The notes beneath the pieces were generated by a model. It had not been told where the DNA came from. It searched no databases and saw nothing but the letters and a program-made list of their open reading frames with translations. From contig CAWDGB010000020.1 of NCBI GenBank assembly GCA_963801715.1, positions 124,001-188,000 of the forward strand: a stretch of 64,000 nucleotides of DNA, read 5' to 3'. A program made the translations under genes and the position numbers. Below, piece after piece: positions 38,321 to 48,172 of the stretch; position 1 is the stretch's first letter; each line of letters opens with the position of its first letter. The stretch is from CAVVJA01 sp963801715. GTDB taxonomy: Bacteria > Actinomycetota > Actinomycetes > Mycobacteriales > Jatrophihabitantaceae.

Positions 38321-39341
38321 TCAGGACAGCCGCTTCTGCCACTCCGTGTCGGATCCGACGACCTCGAACCCGAGGTCACGGTTGACCCGCAGCATCGGCT
38401 CGTTCTCGTGTGCGTTCCATGTGCTGACGCGCTCGACGGCCGGAAGCTGGGCGCGGAGTGCGCGAAGGTTGGCGATCTTGAGCGCCAACCCTAGGCGATG
38501 TCCTCGGTGATCGTCGCGGACCAGGGTGTCCCACTGGATGGCCTGTCGTGGCGTGTGCGCCGGTACGTGCAGGGTGGTGTAGCCGACGAGCTCCCCGGTC
38601 GCCCGGTGCCGGGCGACCGATTCGAAGGTGCGCCGTCCCTGGGCCCGAGCGAGTTCGTGGCTGCGGCGGACCCGGGCTTCGTCCCACCGCTCTTCTTGAT
38701 AGTCCAGGCCGCCGAGCGGGACGTCGACGCTCATCCACCGCGCCAGCTCGGCTCGCCCGGCCAGCCACTCGTCGCGGATATTGTCCACGGACGTGAGGAC
38801 CTCGTACTCCGTGGCGTGGCGGCATACTTCGGCTTCGAGCGCGCTCGAGTCGGCCTTCAGGCACTGGCAGTATGAGGTCACTGCGCAGCTCGGTCTGCAC
38901 GACCTCGAATCCGTGGTGGGTCGCGAAGCCGCGCGCCTCGGATGGATCGCCGTCCGTCGTGGCCTCGGAGTAAGCGCCGAGAACCGTCCGCCCGGCTACC
39001 GCGGCGAGCTCGTATGCCGCCATGAGCAGCCGGCTGCCGATACCGCGCCGCCGCCGGTCTCGGCGAACGGTCACGTAGAGCTCAACTCGGTGCCGGTTGT
39101 CCGCGAGCGGCAGCTCGGCCTCCAGCGTGCCGACTACCGCTCCGTTTTCGATTGCCGCGAGCTCCCGCAGCTGCACGGTTGGCTCGTATCGGTGCCGGGC
39201 GCGCACTTCGTTCGGCGAGTAGATAGTCCGCCATTCGCCGTAAACCTCGGCGGCCACGTCGTCGAGCATCCGGTGCCACTCCAGGAACACGGCGTTCTGG
39301 GCTGGGTCCAGCGGGTCTATCTGGACCACCTGCAGGGTCAT
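38321..39341 (-). CDS. Double GNAT acetyltransferase (frame break)
   Basis: About 340 residues forming two tandem GNAT domains. Domain 1 has ELYVTVRRDRRRRGIGSRLLMAAYELA (acetyl-CoA loop RRRGIG). Domain 2 has YTTLHVPAHTPRQAIQWDTLVRDDHRGHRLGLALKIANLRAL and WNAHENEPMLRVNRDLGFEV. The frame slips near 38855, between RSDLILPVPE and the segment ALEAEVCRHATEYEVLTS. Double-GNAT proteins of this kind are common in actinomycetes; acceptor unknown. Confidence 0.82.
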
Positions 39342-39445
39342 TCGCCGACGGTGTCAGGATCGCTGTCGTGCCAGCAAGGGATTAACGGTCATCCGTGAGC
39401 CGACCCCGTCCGGCCTACGATCTCGTCACGGGGCACGGAGGAGCT

Positions 39446-40159
39446 ATGGACGAATCACATATCGAGCTGGCGCAGACATTCGCGGACATCGCCCAAGAGC
39501 TCGAGAAGCAGCCGTCTCTGGAGGCGACCGTCGAGGAAGCGGTCCGACAGGCGGTCGACGTCGTGCCGGGTTGCGACTTCGCGGGGGTGTCCTGGTTGCA
39601 GGAACGGCAGCCCATCGAAACGATCGCCAGCACCGACGAGATCGCCACGTTGCTGGACAAGGCCCAGTTCGAACACGGAGAGGGGCCGGCGGTCGAGTCG
39701 CTATGGGACGGGGACACCTGCTTGGTCGAGGACATGCGAGCCGATACCCGGTGGCCGAGGTTTGCCGCCCGGGCGGCTGAGCTGGGAATCCTCAGCATGC
39801 TGTCCTGCCAGCTACCTTCGCCCCGGCGGACCAGTGCAGCCCTGAATCTGTATGCGCGGGAGGCCGGCGCCCTGGACGAGGATTCGGTGGCCATTGTCCA
39901 GGTGTTCGCCGCGCACGCCTCAATCGCGCTGACCCACCGCCGCACTGAGACCGGATTGCGGGCCGCCATCGATACTCGCGGGACCATCGGCCAGGCGATC
40001 GGAATCTTGGTCGAGCGCCACAAGATGCCGCCGGAACGGGCGTTCGACCTGCTGGTACGGGCCTCGCAGCGCAGCCATGTCAAGCTTCGCGACCTGGCTG
40101 GGTACGTCGTCGACACCGGTGTGGAGCCGGACGCTGTTGCCGGCATGAGGACGAGCTGA
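39446..40159 (+). CDS. GAF and ANTAR domain protein, RNA-binding antiterminator-like
   Basis: A 237-residue regulator. The GAF domain occupies about 10-165 (CDFAGVSWLQE, FEHGEGPAVESLWDG) and the ANTAR domain about 175-230 (IDTRGTIGQAIGILVERHKMPPERAFDLLVRASQ), which binds twin-hairpin RNA to allow transcription antitermination. ATG 39446 with GGAGGAG. This architecture is actinobacterial; the GAF ligand is unknown. Confidence 0.93.
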   Translation: MDESHIELAQTFADIAQELEKQPSLEATVEEAVRQAVDVVPGCDFAGVSWLQERQPIETIASTDEIATLLDKAQFEHGEGPAVESLWDGDTCLVEDMRADTRWPRFAARAAELGILSMLSCQLPSPRRTSAALNLYAREAGALDEDSVAIVQVFAAHASIALTHRRTETGLRAAIDTRGTIGQAIGILVERHKMPPERAFDLLVRASQRSHVKLRDLAGYVVDTGVEPDAVAGMRTS

Positions 40160-40316
40160 GGCTGTGCGGACGCGACCGCGGCCCAGGGCAGCGGCGGACG
40201 AAAGTAGCTATCCCTGTCGATCGCGCGGCGAGCGCGATCCGGCACTCCCCGGTTAGGGTCGAACCGGCCTCGACTCAGTCCGCCCCTGCCAGGCGCGGTT
40301 TCACCTAGGAGCGACG

Positions 40317-41372
40317 ATGGAGTATCGGCAGCTCGGCCACGCGGGGTTGCGTGTTTCGGTTCTCACCCTCGGCACGATGACGTTCGGCGGGACGGGATGG
40401 GCGAGCGCCGTCGGATCGACCAACCTCGACGGCGCGAAACGGCAGATCAGCATGTGCTTGGACGCCGGGGTTAACTTGATCGACACTGCGGACGCCTACT
40501 CGGCCGGACTATCCGAGGAGATTCTCGGCGAGGCCATTTCGGGCATGCGGGACGATGTGCTCCTCGCCAGCAAGGTGCGGATGCCCACCGGCGACGGACC
40601 GAACGACGCCGGTCTTTCGCGATATCACATCATCCGCAGCTGCGAGGCCACCTTGCGACGGCTGCGCACGGACTACGTCGACCTGTACCAGGTTCATGAG
40701 TGGGATGGCCAGACCCCACTCGAGGAGACACTTGACGCTCTGGATTCCCTGCTGCGCGCAGGCAAGGTCCGGTATGTCGGAGCGTCCAACTACAGCGCCT
40801 GGCAGCTGATGAAGGCACTCGGTATTTCCGAGCGCCACGGGTTCGCTCGTTTCGTCAGCCAACAGATTTACTACTCGTTGCAGGCTCGCGACGCCGAGTA
40901 CGAGCTGGTCCCGCTGACCCTGGACCAGGGTCTCGGCATTTTTGTGTGGAGCCCGCTCGCCGGTGGACTGCTATCCGGCAAGTATCGGCGCGGGCAGGAC
41001 GCCCCGGCCGGCAGCCGGCATGCCGGAGACTGGAGCGAGCCACCGATCCACGACGAGAGCAAGCTCTACGACACGATCGAGCTATTGGTGGAGATTGGTG
41101 CCGGACATGGCGTGTCCGCGGCCCAGGTCGCGCTGGCCTACCTGCTGCGCAAGCCTGGAGTCACCTCGCTCATCGTCGGCGCGCGAACCGACGACCAGCT
41201 GGCTGACAACCTGGCGGCGGCAAACCTGCAGCTGGCGGACGACGAGCTGGCGCGCCTTGACGCGGTGAGCGCCATGCCGTTGCTGTATCCGCACTGGCAT
41301 CAGGCCAACACGGCATCGGACCGACTTGGCCCGCCCGAGCTTTCACTGCTCCAGCGACATTTGCCTCGCTAG
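40317..41372 (+). CDS. Aldo/keto reductase
   Basis: A 351-residue oxidoreductase, intact. Catalytic residues are in NLIDTADAYS (Asp, Tyr), LLASKVRMP (Lys) and YQVHEWDG (His). FVWSPLAGGLLSGKYRRG and SLIVGARTDDQLADNL bind NADP(H). The ATG at 40317 follows TAGGAGCG. It belongs to the YajO/YdhF-like larger AKR subgroup. Convergent with the GNAT gene downstream. Substrate unknown. Confidence 0.92.
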   Translation: MEYRQLGHAGLRVSVLTLGTMTFGGTGWASAVGSTNLDGAKRQISMCLDAGVNLIDTADAYSAGLSEEILGEAISGMRDDVLLASKVRMPTGDGPNDAGLSRYHIIRSCEATLRRLRTDYVDLYQVHEWDGQTPLEETLDALDSLLRAGKVRYVGASNYSAWQLMKALGISERHGFARFVSQQIYYSLQARDAEYELVPLTLDQGLGIFVWSPLAGGLLSGKYRRGQDAPAGSRHAGDWSEPPIHDESKLYDTIELLVEIGAGHGVSAAQVALAYLLRKPGVTSLIVGARTDDQLADNLAAANLQLADDELARLDAVSAMPLLYPHWHQANTASDRLGPPELSLLQRHLPR

Positions 41373-41431
41373 TGCCCGGGAAGTCCGGCTACTTGGGCAT
41401 GGGGATCACCTATCGAGCATGGCGGATCAGC

Positions 41432-41925
41432 CTATTGGACAACGGGGTTTCGCCACTCGACGAGCAAGGTGTCTCGCCATCGGCCCGCATGCCGGCCGAT
41501 CCGGTCGCGACGTCCGACGACGCGGAAGCCCAGCCGCTCGTGTAACTACGAGGCTGGCCTGGTTCTCCGGAAAGAGTGAGCTTTGCACCGTCCACACGTT
41601 GGACGATGTGGTCGCGTTGAGCAGCGCTATCAGCAAGGCTCGACCGACGCCGGATCGCCGCCCCGCCGGATCCACGTACACCGAGTGTTCGACCACTCCG
41701 CTGTAGGCGGCCCGGGTCGAGACCGGAGAGCACGCGACCCAGCCGGTCACCTCGCGGGCTCGGATCGCGACGAATCGGAGGTCGGGCCGATGGGACCGCG
41801 TCAAATTGCGGCCAGGCCGGCGCGGCGCTTTCGAAGGACGCGTCTCCCTCGTCCAAACCGGCCTGATAGATCCGCAGCACAGCCGCGCCGTGCGCGGCTC
41901 GCATCGGCACCACGGTGATCGTCAC
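41432..41925 (-). CDS. GNAT acetyltransferase of the phosphinothricin acetyltransferase type (two frame breaks)
   Basis: About 164 residues when joined. VTITVVPMRAAHGAAVLRIY and DASFESAAPAWPQFDA in one frame; LRFVAIRAREVTGWVACSPV, VEHSVYVDPAGRRSGVGRALL in the next; and LHERLGFRVVGRRDRIGRH, RDTLLVEWRNPVVQ in the last, stopping at 41432. The order and spacing match the PAT/Bar-like GNAT family. Breaks lie near 41805 and 41555. The GTG at 41925 overlaps the TGA of the MFS gene (GTGA), so the two are coupled. Whether it acts on phosphinothricin is unknown. Confidence 0.75.
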
Positions 41926-43139
41926 GACAGGGGTACCTCGTCCTCGATGAAGCGCGGGCGGGCGGCGAGCAGGCCGGCCACGGTCGCGACTGCTAGCGCC
42001 GCGAACAACAGCACGAACAGCCAGTTCCAGTTGTGCGGCTGGCCGAGCAGTAGCCCGACGAGCAAGGGGCCGGTCCCGGCGAGGAGGTAGCCCACGCCCT
42101 GAGTGAAGGCGGCCAGGGCCACGGTCGCTTCCGGCGCGCGCGTCCGCAGCCCGAACATGGTGAGCACTAGGGGAAACATGCCGGCGCCTACCCCGATGAG
42201 CAACATCCACGCCCAGCTGCCGTCGACGGGCGCGATCAGCAGGCCGACGTACCCGACGAGGTAGCAGGCGGCGAGTGCGAGGACCAGCGGACGCTGACCG
42301 CGGATGGCGAGCATGGGCATGATCGCCGACGTCGGAATGGACAAGGCCGCGTAGAACGCGATCAGAACGCCGGCGTGCGTCTCGGAGATTCCCTGATCGC
42401 GCAGGTATGACGCGAACCAGCCGAAGGCGATGTAGGCCTGCATCGATTGGCCCGCGAAGAACAATGTCATCGTCCACGCGGTCGGGCTCCGGCGCAGCCG
42501 CCACACGGGCAGGTGAGGAGCTTGGCTGGTGTCCGGTCGGTCACCGCGCAGCGTCATCAGCCACGGCAGCACCGCCAGCGCGCTGAGCACCGCCCATGCC
42601 CCGAGCCCCCAGCGCCAGCCGTTCGCATGGCCGGCCAGATCGCTGATGGGTACGGTCAGGGCCGATCCCGCGGTGGCCCCTACCGCGAGGGCCGTGGTGT
42701 AAACGGCGGTCATCGTCCCGATGCGATCCGGATAGTGCCGCTTCACGAGGCTTGGCATCAACACGTTGGTGATCGCGCCGCCGCACAGGGCCAAGACGCT
42801 CGCGGCTAGGAAGAGGGCCAGGGAGCCGGCGATCGCGCGCAGGACGAGACCGATGGTCATCAGCGCCATCGACGTCACGACGAGCAGATGCTCACCGATA
42901 TGTCGGGCCAGCCGCGGAGCGATGGTGCCGATGCCCGCGAAGCAGACGACGGGCAGCGTGGTGATGACGCCGGCCACCGCTGGTGTCACGTGCAAGCCGG
43001 ACTCGACCTCTTCGAGCACGGGTCCGACCGTGATGGCGGCAGTGCGCATGGACAGCCCGGTGAGGACCATCGCCGCCAGCAGCGTCCATCGCGCCAGCCG
43101 CGAGTCGCGGTCGATCAGGACGAGCTGCTGCTCCGCCAC
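41922..43139 (-). CDS. MFS transporter, CynX/NimT-like
   Basis: A 405-residue twelve-helix major facilitator. The first helices run LARWTLLAAMVLTGLSMRTAAITVGPVLEEV, the CynX/NimT signature region, and a long loop near residues 205-220 separates the halves. GTG 43139. It overlaps the upstream AKR gene by 25 bases and the downstream GNAT by 4, giving an AKR-MFS-GNAT operon. An exporter next to a PAT-like acetyltransferase hints at detoxification of an amino-acid-like compound, but this is inference. Confidence 0.88.
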   Translation of the reverse strand: MAEQQLVLIDRDSRLARWTLLAAMVLTGLSMRTAAITVGPVLEEVESGLHVTPAVAGVITTLPVVCFAGIGTIAPRLARHIGEHLLVVTSMALMTIGLVLRAIAGSLALFLAASVLALCGGAITNVLMPSLVKRHYPDRIGTMTAVYTTALAVGATAGSALTVPISDLAGHANGWRWGLGAWAVLSALAVLPWLMTLRGDRPDTSQAPHLPVWRLRRSPTAWTMTLFFAGQSMQAYIAFGWFASYLRDQGISETHAGVLIAFYAALSIPTSAIMPMLAIRGQRPLVLALAACYLVGYVGLLIAPVDGSWAWMLLIGVGAGMFPLVLTMFGLRTRAPEATVALAAFTQGVGYLLAGTGPLLVGLLLGQPHNWNWLFVLLFAALAVATVAGLLAARPRFIEDEVPLS

Positions 43140-44143
43140 AGATCGACGCCTCCCTCGACGGCGTGCCCGTCGATCTCCGCAAGCTCGTCGGCGGTGAAGT
43201 CGGTTCTATCCAGCGCGCCCAGGCTGTTCTGCAATTGCTGCACGCTGCTGGCCCCCACGACCACCGAGGTGACGCGCTCGTCGCGCAGGCACCAGGCCAG
43301 TGCCATCTGGGCCAGCGACTGGCCCCGGCGCTGTGCGATCTCGTTCAGGGCGCGGATGTGCTTGAGGTTCTGTTCCGTCAGCTGGTCACGGGACAGCGTG
43401 GCGTCCGGTCCGGCCATCCGGGAATCGGCGGGAATGCCCTTGAGGTACTTGTCGGTGAGCAGGCCTTGCGCCAACGCGGTGAACGCGATGCAGCCGACAC
43501 CTTCCCGCTCCAACGTGTCGAGGAGCGATTCCTCGATCCAGCGATTCAGCAGGGAATACGACGGCTGGTGAATGAGCAGCGGCGTTCCCAACTCGCGCAG
43601 GATGCGCGCGGCCTCGGCGGTCCGCCGCGCGGAATACGAGGACACGCCGACATAGAGAGCCTTCCCCTGGCGAACGGCGGAATCCAGCGCGCCCATCGTC
43701 TCCTCGAGTGGCGTGTCCGGATCCGCGCGATGGGAGTAGAAGACGTCGACATAGTCCAGACCCATGCGCCGCAGCGACTGATCGAGGCTCGCGAGCAGGT
43801 ACTTGCGTGACCCGTGGTCGCCATACGGACCGGGCCACATGTCCCAGCCCGCCTTGGTGGAGATGAACAGCTCGTCGCGGTACGGCGCCAAATCTTGGCC
43901 GAGGATATGGCCGAAATTGGTCTCCGCCGACCCGTAGGGCGGTCCGTAATTGTTGGCCAGGTCGAAATGCGTCACCCCTTGATCGAAGGCGTATCGGACG
44001 ATGGCCCGCTGGGTCTCCATGGACCGGTTGTCGCCAAAGTTCTGCCAGAACCCGAGGGATAGCTCGGGCAACTGAACGCCGCTCCGCCCGGATCGCCGGT
44101 AACGCATGGACTGGTAGCGGTTCGCAGCCGCGACGTAGGTCAC
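43115..44143 (-). CDS. L-glyceraldehyde 3-phosphate reductase-like AKR (YghZ/Gpr type)
   Basis: About 342 residues, a strong match to E. coli YghZ: FWQNFGDN, HFDLANNYGPPYGSAE, DELFISTKAGWDMWPGPYG, SRKYLLASLDQSLRRMGLDY, LLIHQPSYSLLNRWIEESL. These include the Asp, Tyr, Lys and His (YSHRAD) catalytic set. YghZ-type enzymes detoxify methylglyoxal and reduce L-glyceraldehyde 3-phosphate. GTG 44143 is preferred to a TTG three codons upstream. First gene of the AKR-MFS-GNAT operon. Confidence 0.92.
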   Translation of the reverse strand: MTYVAAANRYQSMRYRRSGRSGVQLPELSLGFWQNFGDNRSMETQRAIVRYAFDQGVTHFDLANNYGPPYGSAETNFGHILGQDLAPYRDELFISTKAGWDMWPGPYGDHGSRKYLLASLDQSLRRMGLDYVDVFYSHRADPDTPLEETMGALDSAVRQGKALYVGVSSYSARRTAEAARILRELGTPLLIHQPSYSLLNRWIEESLLDTLEREGVGCIAFTALAQGLLTDKYLKGIPADSRMAGPDATLSRDQLTEQNLKHIRALNEIAQRRGQSLAQMALAWCLRDERVTSVVVGASSVQQLQNSLGALDRTDFTADELAEIDGHAVEGGVDLWRSSSSS

Positions 44144-44326
44144 GCCCGCCAATCCTATTCAGGCCTAGTTCGCGATTCGACCCGCGACAGCGAGGACTCT
44201 TATCAGGGCGAGGATTCGGTCACTCGCTTGATGCCTCGGTCGCGTGGCGGACGTTTGCATCGGACGAGCCGCAGACCCCGCGAGACACGGCTACCGCCCG
44301 CTCGATCGATTCGGTGACCGTCGCTA

Positions 44327-45958
44327 CTACTCGGGGGTGGGCAATCGATGGTCGGCGAATCGCTCGCGCAGTGTCCGCTTGGAGAATTTGCCCACGCTCG
44401 TCTTCGGGATCTCGTCAATGAACACGACATCGTCGGGAACCTGCCAGCGGGACAGATGCTCGCCCAGGAACGCCAGCACCTCGTCGCGGCCCAGCTCTTC
44501 CCCGGGGCGCACCACGACGCACGCAAGCGGGCGCTCCATCCACTTCGGGTGCGGAACAGCGATCACCGCCGCCTCCGCGACCTTCGGGTGTCCCATGATC
44601 AGGTTCTCGATTTCGACCGAGCTGATCCACTCACCGCCCGACTTGACCAAGTCCTTCGTCCGATCGACCAGTCGCAGGTAGCCGAGAGGTGATATCGCCC
44701 CGACATCGCCGGTGCGCAGCCAGCCATCCTCCGTGAACTGTTCTCCAGGACCGTCCGTGCGGAAATACTGGCGGGCCACCCAAGGACCGCGGACCTGCAC
44801 CTCGCCGGTCGACTTGTCGTCCCAAGGCAGCAGCTCACCCGTCTCGGTGTCCGCGATGCGCATTTCCAGCCCGGCGAGAGCGATGCCGGCCGTCGCTCGA
44901 ACTTCAGCGAGCTCGTCTGCGGTTGCGCCGGCAAACTCGCTGCGCAACGTGCTCATTGACGCCACCGGGGAAGTCTCAGTCATTCCCCAGCCCTGGGTGA
45001 TCGGCACTCCGATCGCCTGGCGCCAGCCTTCGGACAGCGAGCGCGGTACCGCCGAGCCGCCGCACATCACCCGTTGCAGCGACGAGACGTCATAGTCGCC
45101 GAGTAGGGGAAGCATCCCCATCCAGATCGTCGGCACGCCAGCCGCATACGTGACCCGCTCCGACGCGACGAGGTCGAGCAGCCCGGCTGGTGACAGGTCC
45201 GGTCCCGGCATCGTTATCGAGGCACCGGCTGACATCGCGGTGTAGGGCAGACCCCAGGCCATGGCGTGGAACATCGGGACTACCGGCAAAACGTTGTCGG
45301 TATCCGTGATCCGGGAGGTGAATGCCGACAATCCCGCATTGGCGTGAAGCCAGATCGAGCGGTGGGAGTACAGCACCCCTTTGGGGCTTCCGCTTGTCCC
45401 GGTCGTGTAGCACAGCGCCGCTGCCTGGTCCTCGTCAGTAACGAGGTCGACGAAATCGACCTCGTCGGATCTGCCAACGAGCTCGTCGTAGTCGACGATG
45501 CGGGCGTCGTCCGGGATGTCGGCCTTCGCTCCGTCGTTCATGACGATCACGTGGCGCACGGTAGGCAGGCGTGGCAGCATCCGGCCGAGCAACGGCACCA
45601 GCGACCGGTCGACGAACAGCGCCTCGTCCTCGGCGTGGTTCACCGAGTACACGATCTGCTCCGGGTAGTACCGGATGTTCACCGTGTGGAGGATGTGTCC
45701 GGTGCCCGGTACCGCAAAGTACAAGGCCAGGTGACGCGCGGTGTTCCACGCGAAGGAGCCGACGCGGGCGTCCGCGGCCAGCCCGAGAGACTCGAGCGCG
45801 CCGGCGACGCGGCGGGCCTCGGATGCGATCTCGGCAACCGTCATGCGCTCGATTCCCAACGCGGTGCGGGTGGCGACTCGCCGCGTACCCCAGTAGGTCT
45901 CGGCGCGCCGGAAGATCATGTTGGTGGTGAGCGGCGTGGTTTGCATGAGTCCCTGCAT
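44327..45958 (-). CDS. Fatty acid-CoA ligase (AMP-binding, ANL superfamily)
   Basis: A 543-residue adenylating enzyme activating a fatty acid to its CoA thioester. Core motifs: YTTGTSGSPKGV (P-loop), GWGMTETSP (A5), TGDVGAISPLGYLRLVDRTKD (A7/A8) and the catalytic Lys in IPKTSVGKFSKR near the C-terminus. ATG 45958. Length and motifs suit medium/long-chain acyl-CoA synthetases. No beta-oxidation genes are adjacent. Confidence 0.93.
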   Translation of the reverse strand: MQGLMQTTPLTTNMIFRRAETYWGTRRVATRTALGIERMTVAEIASEARRVAGALESLGLAADARVGSFAWNTARHLALYFAVPGTGHILHTVNIRYYPEQIVYSVNHAEDEALFVDRSLVPLLGRMLPRLPTVRHVIVMNDGAKADIPDDARIVDYDELVGRSDEVDFVDLVTDEDQAAALCYTTGTSGSPKGVLYSHRSIWLHANAGLSAFTSRITDTDNVLPVVPMFHAMAWGLPYTAMSAGASITMPGPDLSPAGLLDLVASERVTYAAGVPTIWMGMLPLLGDYDVSSLQRVMCGGSAVPRSLSEGWRQAIGVPITQGWGMTETSPVASMSTLRSEFAGATADELAEVRATAGIALAGLEMRIADTETGELLPWDDKSTGEVQVRGPWVARQYFRTDGPGEQFTEDGWLRTGDVGAISPLGYLRLVDRTKDLVKSGGEWISSVEIENLIMGHPKVAEAAVIAVPHPKWMERPLACVVVRPGEELGRDEVLAFLGEHLSRWQVPDDVVFIDEIPKTSVGKFSKRTLRERFADHRLPTPE

Positions 45959-46021
45959 GTCGGTGATCGTGCGTCAGGAACTCAAGGAGGGCAACAGCGG
46001 GCAGCAATTGCCTCAGCCCGC

Positions 46022-47326
46022 TCATCGGTACGTCCTGCTAATCAGAAACCGCTGCGTCCGGACGGCCGTGGCATTGAAGAACGGCGCGAGCCCGACGAGG
46101 TATGCGCGAACGGACGGATCGGAGCTCGCGGCAACGTCCGTGGCACCCGGCAGGTAACTGTCGCTGAGGTCGTGGTTGCGACCGATGTCGCCATAGTCGT
46201 GATGCAGCGTGACCGTCGTGACATTCGGCCGGTCTGGGTTGGGTTGACCGTCCAGATGAGGGACGACGTCACCGGCGTTCTCCAGCGCCAATACCTGCAC
46301 TGAATTCGGCACTCCATCCACTGTCGCGCCGATCGGAGCCCCGGCTGTAATGACTCGACCCACGTGAAACTCGCCCGTCTGCGCGAAGCGGGTCGCCGCG
46401 TTGACTGCCACCATCCCGCCTTCGCTGTGGCCGAGAAGCACGACGTCGTCCTCTGGACGAACGCCGGCCCGTCGCATCGCGAGTTCGATCCCCTCCTCAT
46501 AAGCGGTGCGTTGTCCGGCCAATGATCGGAGGTTGGTGGCAATGCTCGTCACGTCGGGGTTGTGGGCGGCGAGGGACCAGGTCTTCGTGCCAGGGATATC
46601 GACGACGACGTGTCGCGGCGCTCCGGACTGGGTAGGCCGGGTCAGGATGCGCACGTCGATCTCGCCCGACTGACCGGCCGTCCGGCGGTCGATCCCGCTC
46701 AGAAGATCTCGAAGGGAGCGCGGTGGGCCAAGCGCGTCGCCAGCGAGGTCGGCGCCCAGATTGGCCACTGCGGCGTGCCCGTCCGGGAACTGTCGCGCAA
46801 GTTGGGCCGCGGCAGCCGGCGTGGCCCGGGCGGTGAGCAACGCGGCGAGGGTGCTCACCGCGACGTCGACGAGCGGTGGATCGTGCGTGACCAGATGCTC
46901 GAGCGCCGCACCGGCACCCGACACCGTGACAACTCCGGCGGTCTCGGCCGCCGTCACTGGCAATCGACGAATCAGCTCGGGAATCGGGCCCGCCAGCCGG
47001 GTCAGCTCGTCGACCGCTTCGTACCGCGCGGCTGAGGCTCGAAGGGCCAGCGCCAGGCCCGCCCCTCGCAGCGCGAGAGTGGTAACCCCGCCCGGACCAT
47101 CGGTCGCTCGAAAGATCGCGGCGCTCACTTCGCCCGCGCCGATCGGATCGAATCCGGCCGAGACCAGCAATGCTGGATGCAGCAGTACGGCGTGTAAATG
47201 CGCGGCCAGATGCCCGATGTCATCAGCGACCCGTCCGACCTGCCGAGCCGCCACCCGTAGATCCTCCAGGTGGGCGGTGATGCCCCCAGGGCCACCGTCG
47301 ACCTCGATCGGGTGCACTGCCGTCAC
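46022..47326 (-). CDS. Alpha/beta hydrolase-like protein paired with a WXG100-like protein
   Basis: A 434-residue protein. The N-terminal ~200 residues are Ala/Leu-rich helices resembling WXG/EspA-type helical modules. The C-terminal half is an alpha/beta hydrolase with nucleophile elbow VVLLGHSEGGMVAVNAA, a possible acid in ENAGDVVPHLDG and a His in HHDYGDIGRNHDL. The GTG at 47326 overlaps the stop of the upstream WXG100-like gene (GTGA). No signal peptide; if it leaves the cell it would be by a type VII-like route. Substrate unknown. Confidence 0.78.
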   Translation of the reverse strand: MTAVHPIEVDGGPGGITAHLEDLRVAARQVGRVADDIGHLAAHLHAVLLHPALLVSAGFDPIGAGEVSAAIFRATDGPGGVTTLALRGAGLALALRASAARYEAVDELTRLAGPIPELIRRLPVTAAETAGVVTVSGAGAALEHLVTHDPPLVDVAVSTLAALLTARATPAAAAQLARQFPDGHAAVANLGADLAGDALGPPRSLRDLLSGIDRRTAGQSGEIDVRILTRPTQSGAPRHVVVDIPGTKTWSLAAHNPDVTSIATNLRSLAGQRTAYEEGIELAMRRAGVRPEDDVVLLGHSEGGMVAVNAATRFAQTGEFHVGRVITAGAPIGATVDGVPNSVQVLALENAGDVVPHLDGQPNPDRPNVTTVTLHHDYGDIGRNHDLSDSYLPGATDVAASSDPSVRAYLVGLAPFFNATAVRTQRFLISRTYR

Positions 47327-47637
47327 CCACCGAGCCAGGACAGAGCAACATCCGCCAGGAAGTCCAGCGGAGTCGCGATCGCAGACTCCACGATCTCGAC
47401 CTGACGACCGTGCCGTCGCAGGGCCGCTGCTGCCGCGTCAACGTCCACGGCTGACCTGCGCATGGCGCTGGCCAAGTCGCTGGCCTGACGTCGGAACGCC
47501 TCGGCCGCGGTGGATTGCCATCGCGTGGCCGAAGCGCAAACGAGCAGGCCACTGGCACGGCCCCGCAGCTCGTCCGCCCACCCGTCAACCCGGCGCGCCA
47601 ACGCGCCGAGTTCGACGGGATCGAGCAAGCTCGTCAT
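47323..47637 (-). CDS. WXG100-like small helical protein
   Basis: A 104-residue two-helix protein. The first helix (about 10-35) is followed by WQSTAAEAFRRQASDLASAMRRSA, matching the WxG-turn region with W-x-S in place of W-x-G, then a second helix and a short hydrophobic tail (PLDFLADVALSWLGG). ATG 47637. Translationally coupled to the alpha/beta hydrolase gene downstream, a pairing typical of type VII-linked substrates. No ESX machinery is in the window. Confidence 0.75.
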   Translation of the reverse strand: MTSLLDPVELGALARRVDGWADELRGRASGLLVCASATRWQSTAAEAFRRQASDLASAMRRSAVDVDAAAAALRRHGRQVEIVESAIATPLDFLADVALSWLGG

Positions 47638-47824
47638 GGCACGACGATCGCCCGATCGCCGGACATTGCGCCACGGACCGCAGCGATCTGTGGACAGCGA
47701 CAGAGGTTATCCACAACTTGGTCCGGGCGACACGCCGCAGGGCTGCGCGAACGAGAATGACAAGCATGAAATTAGCTACGGTAGCCTCGCAGGCAGCCAT
47801 CCGGAGAACGTGGGGGTGCACCGC

Positions 47825-48142
47825 ATGGAGTCCGCCTCCGCCGACGTGCCGGACGCCGCGGCTTCGGGCTCGAACACCGCCGAGCATGTCGACGGACTGA
47901 CTCGTCGTGACCGGGAAATCCTGACGTTCGAGCGGCAGTGGTGGAAATACGCCGGCGCCAAAGAGCAGGCCATCCGCGAGCTGTTCGACATGTCGGCCAC
48001 CCGCTATTACCAGGTACTGAACACGCTCATCGATGCGCCCGCCGCGCTCGCCGTCGATCCGCTGCTCGTCAAGCGACTGCGACGGCTGCGCGCCGGACGG
48101 CAACGGCAACGTTCCGCACGACGGCTAGGGATCGACGTCTGA
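47825..48142 (+). CDS. DUF3263 domain protein
   Basis: A 105-residue protein carrying the full DUF3263 domain: TRRDREILTFERQWWKYAG, AKEQAIRELFDMSATRYYQVLN and DPLLVKRLRRLRAGRQR. The helix-turn-helix-like centre and basic tail suggest DNA binding; function unproven. ATG 47825, the first start with good coding character. It precedes the LytR_C gene by 30 bases; the pair is conserved in many actinomycetes. Confidence 0.9.
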   Translation: MESASADVPDAAASGSNTAEHVDGLTRRDREILTFERQWWKYAGAKEQAIRELFDMSATRYYQVLNTLIDAPAALAVDPLLVKRLRRLRAGRQRQRSARRLGIDV

Positions 48143-48172
48143 CCCATATCGGCGCCCATTAGCCTGACGCCC

